A DNA stretch of 64,000 nt from CBDCOD01 sp965219665. GTDB taxonomy: Bacteria; Pseudomonadota; Gammaproteobacteria; CAKMZV01. The notes under the pieces are model-generated. The model was not told where the DNA came from. It searched no databases and was given only the letters and a program-made list of their open reading frames with translations. The stretch spans positions 123,803 through 187,802 of the forward strand of contig CBDCOD010000023.1 in assembly GCA_965219665.1 (NCBI GenBank). The letters are read 5' to 3'. Shown here one piece after another: positions 1 through 7,407 of this stretch (positions are counted from its first letter, which is position 1; each line of letters starts with the position of its first letter). The position numbers and the translations under genes were made by a program.

Positions 1-798
1 AGGATCGCGTAAGTTAAAGCCTATATAGGCATAATTGCTACCCTTGGCACGCTCAATTTTTAAGCTATCATGCTGCTCTAACCACGTAGTCAACTCATGA
101 GGCAGATCGCTTTGGAGAATGTCTAATTCTCCCTTCAGCAATTTAACTGCCTGCAAAGTGGGATCTCTGCTCGTTACAAAACGCACTTTTAGTGGTGAAT
201 TGCGCTTGCGCAACCACAAATCATGCCCTTCTTCCCAGTCTTTTTCTAATACAAAATCTCCACTACTCGGAGCGACACCCTCTCCTTCTGTAAGCAACCA
301 ATTCTTAGGCAATATGCCAATCACCATAGCAGCAGGAAATAGTGCATCATCCTTGCTAAGAATAAAATCTAACTGCTTCTGACTAATTATCTTTATTTGT
401 TGAATATGTGCAAGGCTGCCTCTGTGCGGGGATGCAACACTAACATCAAGAACAGATGCGTAGGTGGCTTGAATATCTTGGCTTGTTATCGGCTCACCAT
501 CAGCAAAGGTTGGCTCTCCAACAATAGTAAAACGATAGTGCCGATTACTGATTTTTTTCCAGGAAGTTAGCCAAGGTATAGGTTGCCCAGCATTATTAAA
601 GTGCACGGGTGCCTTGTACAATAGCTGACATACTCTAAACGAATTGGCATCTGTAGCAAAGCGGACATCTAGTGTGCGCACACTGTCTGATAGTCCAAAT
701 GAAATAGTATGGCTGTCTCGTTTACTCTGACTGCATGAAATCAGCAAAGTTGCACAAAAAAGCACCAGCAGTCTCAATAATAGAGAACGCGTATACAT
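1..798 (-). CDS. ABC transporter substrate-binding lipoprotein, family 5 (partial, 3' end outside window)
   Basis: This minus-strand reading frame starts at an ATG at 798 and stays open for 266 codons to the window edge, so the C-terminal part is missing. The N-terminus is a lipoprotein signal: a basic start, a hydrophobic run and the lipobox LISC at about residues 19-22. The mature part has the look of the oligopeptide/dipeptide/nickel-binding family (SBP_bac_5): a stretch FADGEPITSQDIQATYASV, where family members define the start of the second lobe, followed by ILPKNWL and a segment scoring solute-driven changes. The family delivers peptides or other solutes to an inner-membrane ABC permease. 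No permease gene is visible here. The start lies 26 bases upstream of the end of queH's neighbour space, so it is probably the next gene of the same minus-strand run. Substrate unknown. Confidence 0.8.
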   Translation of the reverse strand, partial: MYTRSLLLRLLVLFCATLLISCSQSKRDSHTISFGLSDSVRTLDVRFATDANSFRVCQLLYKAPVHFNNAGQPIPWLTSWKKISNRHYRFTIVGEPTFADGEPITSQDIQATYASVLDVSVASPHRGSLAHIQQIKIISQKQLDFILSKDDALFPAAMVIGILPKNWLLTEGEGVAPSSGDFVLEKDWEEGHDLWLRKRNSPLKVRFVTSRDPTLQAVKLLKGELDILQSDLPHELTTWLEQHDSLKIERAKGSNYAYIGFNLRDP

Positions 799-824
799 AA
801 CTATCGCTACACTATGCCTACGTG

Positions 825-1517
825 CTACGTATCAAGGGCATCAACGCCCTCTTTACCGTAAAAATGGATACCGCGAACAACGCGCTCACGCCCACATTCT
901 TCACGCCTGCGGTTTGTGTCGCGTAAACTGTAAACGCACCCGCAGTACTCCTGCTGATAAAAATGCTCCTGTTTAGACAACTCAATCATACGCTGTGACC
1001 CCCCTTTTTTACGCCAATTCAGTGTCCAATAGTGCACATTACCAATCGCGTTAGCAGCCTGTACTCCACAACTATTTATTTGTGCCATATCTTTCCAGCG
1101 AGAAATACCTAATGTAGAACTAATTAATTTCCAGCCATGTTGGTGAGCATAACGTGCCGTTTTCTCAAAGCGCATAGTAAAACAAGTAGAACAACGTGCA
1201 CCACGCTCTGGCTCCCACTCCTGACCCTTAGTTCGCTCAAACCATTCATCTCTATCATAGTCTGCATCTATAAACGCTATATTTTCTTTATCGCAAAACC
1301 GCTTATTTTCATCTTTGCGTAGCAAATATTCAGAAAGTGGATGAATATTGGGGTTGTAAAAATAAATAGTTTGCTCATATCCTGCTGCTTTTAGAGCAAG
1401 CATCACCTCAACAGCACAAGGAGCGCAGCAAGAGTGAAGCAAAATACGTTTATCCTCAACAGGAGCCTCTAAATTTGTAGGGCGTTGGTAATTACCTACA
1501 CTATACAAACTAGTCAT
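825..1517 (-). CDS. queH: Epoxyqueuosine reductase QueH
   Basis: This 230-residue protein matches the QueH family (formerly DUF208), which reduces epoxyqueuosine to queuosine at tRNA position 34 and replaces the cobalamin-dependent QueG. Visible family marks are HSCCAPCAVEV near residue 28 (the paired cysteines of the metal/Fe-S site), FYNPNIHP, ERGARCSTCFTMRFEKTA near residue 105, STLGISRWKD, and the C-terminal EYCGCVYSL with two further cysteines. All expected cysteine clusters are present, so it looks functional. It overlaps the upstream HAD phosphatase gene by 8 bases, which suggests translational coupling. No other queuosine gene is in the window. Confidence 0.93.
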   Translation of the reverse strand: MTSLYSVGNYQRPTNLEAPVEDKRILLHSCCAPCAVEVMLALKAAGYEQTIYFYNPNIHPLSEYLLRKDENKRFCDKENIAFIDADYDRDEWFERTKGQEWEPERGARCSTCFTMRFEKTARYAHQHGWKLISSTLGISRWKDMAQINSCGVQAANAIGNVHYWTLNWRKKGGSQRMIELSKQEHFYQQEYCGCVYSLRDTNRRREECGRERVVRGIHFYGKEGVDALDT

Positions 1518-2184
1518 TTTCTGGTGTAAAGTATTGTGTATAAATCTGCCATTGTTTCTCTTCTGCTATATGGCGTAACCTGCTATTGGGTGTTACTGCA
1601 ACTGCATATTCTACTGCCTCCAATAAGGGGGTATCCATATCTGAATCAGAATACATATAACTGCCTTCCCAAGATACATCATTCTCCTGCATCCATTGAT
1701 AAACAGCTTGCTTTTTTGCAATACCATAACACGGTGTGTTAACAACCGAACCTGTATAATGACCGCTAATTTTCTCGAGTTTTGTTGCTATCAACACATC
1801 AGCTTCAAACACATGTGCAATTGGATTAGCAAGATACTCAATAGTGGAGGTTGCAATCATGGTAATATCACCTCGCTCCTTATGATCATGTAAAACATGC
1901 AGGCCTTCATGACGAATAATTGGGCGAATCATTTCCTCTAAAAATAAGTGATTGTACGCGAGTAAATCATCCGGATTTAAAGGCTCTAAAGCATTAGCTA
2001 TGAACTGGACATACTCCATAGGCACAAAACACCCATTGCGATAATCTTCATCAAATTGGCGGTTTTTCTCTCGAAAATCATCTACATTGGCTACTAAGTT
2101 ATTCGCAACCATATATTCACCCCACAAAGTCGCACTATCGCCTGAGAGCAACGTATCATCTAAATCAAAAATAGCTATACTCAT
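1510..2184 (-). CDS. HAD-IB family hydrolase (phosphoserine-phosphatase-like)
   Basis: This 224-residue protein is a haloacid-dehalogenase-superfamily phosphatase of the IB group. Motif I is IFDLDDTLLSGDS at residues 5-17, with both nucleophile/acid aspartates. Motif II is the ATST near residue 118, the motif III lysine is in GIAKKQAVY, and motif IV is YSDSDMDTPLLEAV near 178-191. The helical insertion between motifs I and II is typical of the SerB/YfhB-like group. The substrate cannot be read from sequence; phosphoserine, phosphatidylglycerophosphate or other small phosphate esters are possible. The start at 2184 overlaps the upstream gene by four bases (ATGA) and its end overlaps queH by eight, so the three genes form one operon. 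Confidence 0.85.
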   Translation of the reverse strand: MSIAIFDLDDTLLSGDSATLWGEYMVANNLVANVDDFREKNRQFDEDYRNGCFVPMEYVQFIANALEPLNPDDLLAYNHLFLEEMIRPIIRHEGLHVLHDHKERGDITMIATSTIEYLANPIAHVFEADVLIATKLEKISGHYTGSVVNTPCYGIAKKQAVYQWMQENDVSWEGSYMYSDSDMDTPLLEAVEYAVAVTPNSRLRHIAEEKQWQIYTQYFTPEND

Positions 2185-2879
2185 AAATTATAAATAGTGT
2201 ATTGAGGAATATCAAAGAGCGTTTGAGGTGATTCAGCCTCCAATTTGAAATTTAATAAAATTTGGCTACTGCCATTAGGAAAAACCCATTGTATAGGCAG
2301 CCCAGGCTCCAAAAAAAGTGTTGGCACCTTGGTAAACACAATAGACTCACAAAAATCATGCAGTTCAAGTGGTGTGTTAAAGTAATTTAGACGCCTGTAT
2401 GACCCTAAAATGCTATGATACAGTTTTAGTGCTTCAGTTAACATATAATGTGATTGATCGCCCCGATGAACGATATTAACACTACTCATACATACTTTAT
2501 TATCTGCATACAATACATATTGGTATGCTTGTCTATCGCTAATAACTGGTAAATCATCCTGCTGCTTCTCAGTACGCGCTAGTGTAGCCACACTTGAACG
2601 CAATGGAGAGGGCACTACGCTTTCTTGTAAGGTGAACGTAGTGATACTATGATTGTCATGCACAATAGAATGCATTTTTTTCTGCTGTCTATCTAATAGT
2701 ACAAAATCAGAAGAATTTTTGCCATCATCAATACGCAAATACCTATTATTGACAATATAGCGAAGTTGCTGTTGAGTGCCCCCTGGCTGCACTTCTAAAT
2801 AATAGTAAGCGTTGACTTTAGTAGCATGCACTGGAGCCGCTAATAGCAAAATTGATATGACTTGAACAATGCGTATCAT
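2181..2879 (-). CDS. Secreted protein of unknown function
   Basis: This is a 232-residue protein I do not recognise. Residues 1-19 form a clear signal peptide (MIRIVQVISILLLAAPVHA, with cleavage after VHA), so the product should be periplasmic. The mature part begins KVNAYYYLEVQPGGTQQQLRYIVNNRYLRIDDGKNSSDFVLLDRQQKKMHSI, which resembles small beta-rich periplasmic sensors in which a bound molecule is read out. I see no catalytic motif. Two cysteines (in NKVCMSS and HDFCESI) could pair in the periplasm. It is the first gene of a three-gene overlapping run with the HAD phosphatase and queH. Confidence 0.7.
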   Translation of the reverse strand: MIRIVQVISILLLAAPVHATKVNAYYYLEVQPGGTQQQLRYIVNNRYLRIDDGKNSSDFVLLDRQQKKMHSIVHDNHSITTFTLQESVVPSPLRSSVATLARTEKQQDDLPVISDRQAYQYVLYADNKVCMSSVNIVHRGDQSHYMLTEALKLYHSILGSYRRLNYFNTPLELHDFCESIVFTKVPTLFLEPGLPIQWVFPNGSSQILLNFKLEAESPQTLFDIPQYTIYNL

Positions 2880-3067
2880 TTAATAACTATTTGAAATTTA
2901 AGTTTTTTATAGTAAGTTAAAGCTTGGTTTTACTGCACGCCTACGTTGTGTTTTTTCACACCATGTATAGCTTGCTTATGCGTCAATGTCATCTAACTAT
3001 TTAATATATCTATATTAGGATAATGCCCGTTTATTTACACACAGGCAATAGAATTAGAGTTGAGTAC

Positions 3068-4291
3068 TCAGGAATTGATATTTGCTTGCTTATATAAATC
3101 ACGCGCATCGCTGTCGAAACCAAAGAATTCAATCACTTCTGATGGGGAAGAGCAAATTTTAGTCTCCTTGGCATCACTATTTTTAAACATAGTGTGACGC
3201 AAGCAAACCCATTGCTCATCCTGAGTCTGATACAACTCTAAAATATTAGCTTTATCTGACATTGTTTTAATCACACGAGCTATGCGAACGCCCTCAAAAG
3301 TCACTGCTGGCTCATTATCTCCTTTTATGGTATAGGACTGCACACCTTCAGCAGCTGCAGAGAATGGCAACTCTAACTGTGCACCCTGTTCATCTTTTTC
3401 AACTGAAGTCCGTGGCAAAGATGCAATAAAGGCTTCTAATGCAGCATTCACCCAATCACGTCGATCGTGCACCAAGCGGAGCAGATGTACAATTTCTTGG
3501 TGAAGAGATAATGGATTACCTTTGCCATCAATTAAAATAACACCACTCAACGCAATGCAGGGCATTCCATCATTTTCAAGCAAAATAGCCTCTGGCAATA
3601 ATTCACCGCCATCATCTCGCCGTACCTTTAATGCCCACGTGAGTGATAAGCAAATATCTGCAATCTCTGAGCCGATGCGGTAAACAGAAAACCCTCGCAC
3701 CAGCATGGGGCTGTCCTTATCTTGTTCATTTGCGATATAACTACCCTTTAGTACCATATCTTCCCGCTTTGCTATAGCAATAAAATCTTTTAGCCTCATT
3801 CTTTTTACGGGGCGCATATCAGTAACTCCCCACTCAGTTTCATAAGACATGTGGGAAGGATGCAGCCCTTTAGGCAGTAGCATGGCTTGGAATTTCCACT
3901 CCTGACGTTCTTTCTGAAAAAAATGCTTTAACGCATCAGAAGCGTCCGCATTGCTTATGGAGTCTTCTCCATTGTGCAAAATTGCGCCAGGCATGACTAT
4001 ATTGATTTCTTCTATACCATAGTCAAAATGTGCAGCTTGTATTCCATAAGCAGGATGATAGCTACAATCACTCAACTTCCAGATAATCTGCACATTCATA
4101 CGCTCATGGACATAAAGAGCAGAACCGATAACACTGGCACTCATTAACTGTCCTTGGGCTGCTTTAGCGGCAATAAACTGTCTATACCCGCTATGCTCTA
4201 CGCTAACCAGAATAATGGAACAACTTTCAAGCTCACAGTTTTCGCTGCGCAATAGAGCGAACACTTGTTCCATCGTATGTTTTTTTTTCAT
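3068..4291 (-). CDS. Uncharacterised 407-residue protein
   Basis: No family is recognised. The start at 4291 is supported by an AAGGA Shine-Dalgarno-like stretch about five bases upstream. The product has no signal peptide and no long hydrophobic segment, so it should be cytoplasmic. It is rich in acidic residues and reads as a folded globular protein with alternating beta/alpha segments, for example IIWKLSDCSYHPAYGIQA and LSLTWALKVRRDDGGELLPEAI. The C-terminal 120 residues (from about ELPFSAAAEGVQSYTIK) may be a separate domain. The gene lies 17 bases downstream of gltX on the same strand, so it is probably co-transcribed with it. That location does not settle its function. Confidence 0.65.
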   Translation of the reverse strand: MKKKHTMEQVFALLRSENCELESCSIILVSVEHSGYRQFIAAKAAQGQLMSASVIGSALYVHERMNVQIIWKLSDCSYHPAYGIQAAHFDYGIEEINIVMPGAILHNGEDSISNADASDALKHFFQKERQEWKFQAMLLPKGLHPSHMSYETEWGVTDMRPVKRMRLKDFIAIAKREDMVLKGSYIANEQDKDSPMLVRGFSVYRIGSEIADICLSLTWALKVRRDDGGELLPEAILLENDGMPCIALSGVILIDGKGNPLSLHQEIVHLLRLVHDRRDWVNAALEAFIASLPRTSVEKDEQGAQLELPFSAAAEGVQSYTIKGDNEPAVTFEGVRIARVIKTMSDKANILELYQTQDEQWVCLRHTMFKNSDAKETKICSSPSEVIEFFGFDSDARDLYKQANINS

Positions 4292-4308
4292 AACATTCCT
4301 TTATTACG

Positions 4309-5706
4309 TTAAGCAATTAGCTCCTTACACCTAATTAAACGTTTTTCTATGATATTCTCCTCTAGCATATCAGTTATTTTGCTTATTTCTGGTCCATGTA
4401 TCATGCCAGTTAAGGCCAGTCTTAAAGGCATAAAAAGCGCCTTACCTTTTAAACCACTCTGCTTCAGTTTATCAAGCACGATGGTGATATCTCTATGTTC
4501 AAGCCAAATAGAAATCGCCAAGTCAAAATATCCTGCTCCTGCACGCTTAATAACTTGTATAGCATCATCATCTAATGGCACTTCATCCGCTACAATAAAC
4601 TCTTCAAAATCACACACTTGATTAGGCAAAACGATATTGTTACGCACCATTTTAACAAAAGGCATCTGTTGTGCAGGGGTTATTTTAGTGATATAAGGTG
4701 ATAAATATTCCAATAATTCAACATTGCTCATTGCAACTACTGCTAACTTCTGCCAGTGCTGCAACTGTTCTATGTCATAACGTGCATTTGATCTACTCAA
4801 ATGATTAATACTAAATTGTTTTGCTAGATCTTTAAATGACAACAAATTATTGTCAGCATAATGATGTCCCAAACGCGCAAAATAATTCACAATAGCTAGC
4901 GGCAACCAACCTTCTAATAGCATATCCCTAATACTCGCGCTACCATTGCGCTTTGATAACGGCTTGCCATCTGAACCAGTAATTGTGCTCATATGACCAT
5001 ACTCAGGACAGCGCATATTTAAAGCTTTCAAAATCATCAACTGGCGCGGTGTATTAGTTAAATGGTCATCACCACGTAAAACATGAGTAACACCCATTAA
5101 AGAATCATCTATCGCATTAGCAAAAAAGAAAGTAGCCATACCTTCTTTTTTTGTTAAGACAAAATCACCAATTTGAGCATGATCGTAGCGTTGTTTTCCC
5201 TTGACTAAGTCATCGTATTGTGTCACGCCTTCTGGCACCTTAAATCGCATAACAAAAGGCTCTTTTGCAGATATTTTTTCAGCAACCACACCAGCATCTG
5301 CATTTCGCCATCTCCCATCATAGCGAGGCGGGATACCAGCCAGTTTCTGCTGTAAGCGCATAGAATGCAACTCTTCTGGAGTGCAAAAGCATGGATAGGC
5401 AAAACCACGCTCTACTAACTCATCAATATACTCTTGATACAATGTGCTACGCTGTGATTGCGCATAAGGGGCATGGCAGCCACCGACTTCATAACCCTCC
5501 TGCCATTGAATACCCAAAGCGCGCAAATCATCTATGAGTTGCGCAGTTAAATATTCATCCGAGCGCTCTTCATCTGTATCCTCTATACGCAACAGGAAAG
5601 TTGCATCATCGCCCCCATAGGCCAGCAGTGCATTAAATAAAGCAGTTCGAGCATTGCCAACATGTATATATCCAGTTGGACTTGGTGCAAAGCGGGTTTT
5701 AAGCAT
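4309..5706 (-). CDS. gltX: Glutamate--tRNA ligase
   Basis: This class I aminoacyl-tRNA synthetase charges tRNA-Glu. The N-terminal signature RFAPSPTGYIHVGNARTALFN carries the HIGH-equivalent motif (HVGN), and LSKRNGSAS near residue 240 is the KMSKS-equivalent. RIEDTDEERS is the usual glutamate-site segment, and FCFC-type cysteines (YPCFCTPEE) mark the insertion that often binds zinc. At about 465 residues it is full length. I chose the ATG at 5706 because the next upstream in-frame start is only a TTG, and MLKTRFAPSPTG is the standard beginning for the family. It is divergent from the cyclophilin gene at 5811, with about 100 bases between them that should hold both promoters. Confidence 0.96.
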   Translation of the reverse strand: MLKTRFAPSPTGYIHVGNARTALFNALLAYGGDDATFLLRIEDTDEERSDEYLTAQLIDDLRALGIQWQEGYEVGGCHAPYAQSQRSTLYQEYIDELVERGFAYPCFCTPEELHSMRLQQKLAGIPPRYDGRWRNADAGVVAEKISAKEPFVMRFKVPEGVTQYDDLVKGKQRYDHAQIGDFVLTKKEGMATFFFANAIDDSLMGVTHVLRGDDHLTNTPRQLMILKALNMRCPEYGHMSTITGSDGKPLSKRNGSASIRDMLLEGWLPLAIVNYFARLGHHYADNNLLSFKDLAKQFSINHLSRSNARYDIEQLQHWQKLAVVAMSNVELLEYLSPYITKITPAQQMPFVKMVRNNIVLPNQVCDFEEFIVADEVPLDDDAIQVIKRAGAGYFDLAISIWLEHRDITIVLDKLKQSGLKGKALFMPLRLALTGMIHGPEISKITDMLEENIIEKRLIRCKELIA

Positions 5707-5810
5707 AAAAATCAATGAAAAATCAGCAAAAAAAGATCCTTATCATTAGCAAAACTAACTGATAATGCGACATTCCTAAACATAGATTAACTACCAAACA
5801 AGAATAAAGT

Positions 5811-6467
5811 ATGTTATTTTTACGTAGCCAACAAAACAATCGGAACAGCAATAATACCTTAAATAGTAAGCTGACTAATGTGTTAAGAGCCTTATCTCTG
5901 GGGCTTATTGTAAGTTTTTCAAGCCTTACTGCGGCACAAAATAATGAATTACCGCTTATCTTTGAAACAAATTTAGGCACTTTTGAGGCAATACTCTACC
6001 CTGATAAAGCACCTAAGACGGTTAGAGCCTTCCTAAAACTGGTAGATAGCGGCTTTTATGACGGCACAATATTTCATCGTGTCATCCCTAATTTTGTTGC
6101 CCAAGGAGGAGGCTTTAAATCTGGCATGAAGCCTAAAGCAGATACTCCTACAATTGCCAATGAGTCAGATAACGGGCTTAGCAATGAATTAGGTACACTG
6201 GCTATGGCTCGGACTAATGACCCTCACTCTGCATCATCACAGTTCTTTATTAATTTAAATGACAACCTATTTTTAGATCACAAAGGCAAAACACCCAATG
6301 GTTGGGGATATGCTGTATTCGGCAGGGTTACTAAAGGCTTAGATGTTATTAACAGCATGCAGAAACAAAAAACAGGCGTTCAAAACTTTCATCGTGATGT
6401 ACCTATAAAAGACATCATAATTACTAAAGCCTATAGAAAAAAACAACAAACGACACCCACCAAATAA
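5811..6467 (+). CDS. ppiA: Peptidyl-prolyl cis-trans isomerase, exported cyclophilin
   Basis: This 218-residue cyclophilin has a long N-terminal leader: a polar Asn-rich stretch of about 20 residues, then a hydrophobic segment (RALSLGLIVSFSSLTAA) ending in a plausible signal-peptidase site. The product should therefore act in the periplasm, catalysing prolyl isomerisation during folding. The catalytic core is clear: GTIFHRVIPNFVAQGGGF (with the active-site Arg), the SASSQFFINL block and WGYAVFGRV. Asparagine-rich leader length is unusual but no internal ATG replaces it. It sits directly upstream of a second, cytoplasmic cyclophilin, and the two probably arose by duplication. Confidence 0.9.
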   Translation: MLFLRSQQNNRNSNNTLNSKLTNVLRALSLGLIVSFSSLTAAQNNELPLIFETNLGTFEAILYPDKAPKTVRAFLKLVDSGFYDGTIFHRVIPNFVAQGGGFKSGMKPKADTPTIANESDNGLSNELGTLAMARTNDPHSASSQFFINLNDNLFLDHKGKTPNGWGYAVFGRVTKGLDVINSMQKQKTGVQNFHRDVPIKDIIITKAYRKKQQTTPTK

Positions 6468-6516
6468 CTATACATTTGAACTTTATACTTATTTTATACT
6501 CTCACTTTATACATAT

Positions 6517-7014
6517 ATGACAACCGTAATTTTAGAAACCACTTTAGGTAATATTGACATTGAACTCAATACCGAGCAAGCACCAATAACTGCGCAAAAT
6601 TTTATTAATTACGTGCAATCAGGTCACTACGATGGTACTATATTTCATCGAGTTATCAAAGGCTTTATGATACAAGCTGGTGGCTTTTCTGCCAATATGA
6701 GTGAACAAAAAACAAAGGACCCCATAACTAATGAGGCGAATAATGATTTGCAAAATCAGCGAGGTACTATTGCAATGGCACGCACGATGGAACCTCACTC
6801 TGCAACTGCTCAGTTCTTTATCAATTTGGTCGACAACGCCTTTCTTAATCACACAAGCCAAGATATGCATGGCTGGGGATACTGTGTATTTGGTAAAGTA
6901 ATTGCTGGACTAGATGTAGTTGATGCTATTGCAGCTGTTGACACTGGTAATAAAGCTGGACATCAAGATGTTCCTATTACAACTATTACCATACAAAAAG
7001 CCTTTATAAAATAG
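6517..7014 (+). CDS. ppiB: Peptidyl-prolyl cis-trans isomerase, cytoplasmic cyclophilin
   Basis: This 165-residue protein is the size of cytoplasmic PpiB and has no signal peptide. It starts directly with the first beta strand (MTTVILETTLGNIDIEL). The active-site segments are DGTIFHRVIKGFMIQAGGF, MARTMEPHSATAQFFINL and WGYCVFGKVI, all intact. It follows the exported cyclophilin by 49 bases on the same strand, so they may share a transcript. Two tRNA genes follow within 50 bases of its stop codon and could be on the same transcript or have their own promoter. Confidence 0.94.
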   Translation: MTTVILETTLGNIDIELNTEQAPITAQNFINYVQSGHYDGTIFHRVIKGFMIQAGGFSANMSEQKTKDPITNEANNDLQNQRGTIAMARTMEPHSATAQFFINLVDNAFLNHTSQDMHGWGYCVFGKVIAGLDVVDAIAAVDTGNKAGHQDVPITTITIQKAFIK

Positions 7015-7059
7015 GCAAAATCGCACAAAAAACCAGTATAATCGCGCTCATCCTAAGTT

Positions 7060-7135
7060 GCCCAGATAGCTCAGTCGGTAGAGCAGTGGACTGAAAATCC
7101 TCGTGTCGGTGGTTCGATTCCGCCTCTGGGCACCA
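7060..7135 (+). tRNA. tRNA-Phe (GAA)
   Basis: The 76-base gene folds as a complete cloverleaf. The seven-base acceptor stem pairs GCCCAGA (7060-7066) with TCTGGGC (7125-7131). The anticodon loop is CTGAAAA, giving anticodon GAA for phenylalanine. The T-arm is GGTTCGATTCC, and the CCA end is encoded (7133-7135). It is followed after 12 bases by a second tRNA on the same strand. Confidence 0.97.
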
Positions 7136-7147
7136 CTTCATGGTCTT

Positions 7148-7223
7148 GCCCCTTTAGCTCAGTGGTTAGAGCAGTCGACTCATAATCGATTGGTCGTAGG
7201 TTCAAGTCCTACAAGGGGCACCA
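7148..7223 (+). tRNA. tRNA-Ile2 (CAT, lysidine-modified type)
   Basis: The 76-base cloverleaf pairs GCCCCTT (7148-7154) with AAGGGGC (7213-7219) and has an encoded CCA. The anticodon is CAT, which could mean Met. However, the D-arm and anticodon arm (TTAGCTCAGTGGTTAGAGCA, GACTCATAATCG, TTGGTCG) match the E. coli minor isoleucine tRNA rather than elongator Met. It should therefore read AUA after TilS converts C34 to lysidine. This tRNA marks one edge of the giant repeat-gene island. Confidence 0.88.
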
Positions 7224-7247
7224 CTTCCTATATGGTGGGCGTTTTTT
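7219..7247 (+). terminator. Possible intrinsic terminator overlapping the tRNA-Ile2 3' end
   Basis: The sequence CACCA at the tRNA 3' end can pair with TGGTG 10 bases further on, and a GGGCG then a run of six T (7242-7247) follow. This is a short stem that would have to compete with the tRNA fold. The remaining spacer to 7407 is AT-rich, contains no gene that I can see, and lies before the stop codon of the converging giant gene. Confidence 0.3.
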
Positions 7248-7407
7248 GATTTTCGCCAAAAACCTTTGGTGATATTATTTTGTTAGTAATATCAATAGTA
7301 TATTGGCATTCATTAGCATTCAAAAACGCTCATAAATAAATGTTTTCCTGATAAAAAATCCACCATTTTTACACCAAAAAACCAGTTTAGATATAATTGA
7401 TATTGAT

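Noticed and set aside
5723..5980. Minus-strand frame of 85 codons
   Set aside because: It overlaps the 5' part of the exported cyclophilin and its promoter region and has no protein-like features.
7148..7223. Elongator tRNA-Met for the CAT anticodon gene
   Set aside because: Arms match the E. coli minor isoleucine tRNA far better than elongator Met; no TilS is visible in the window to confirm.
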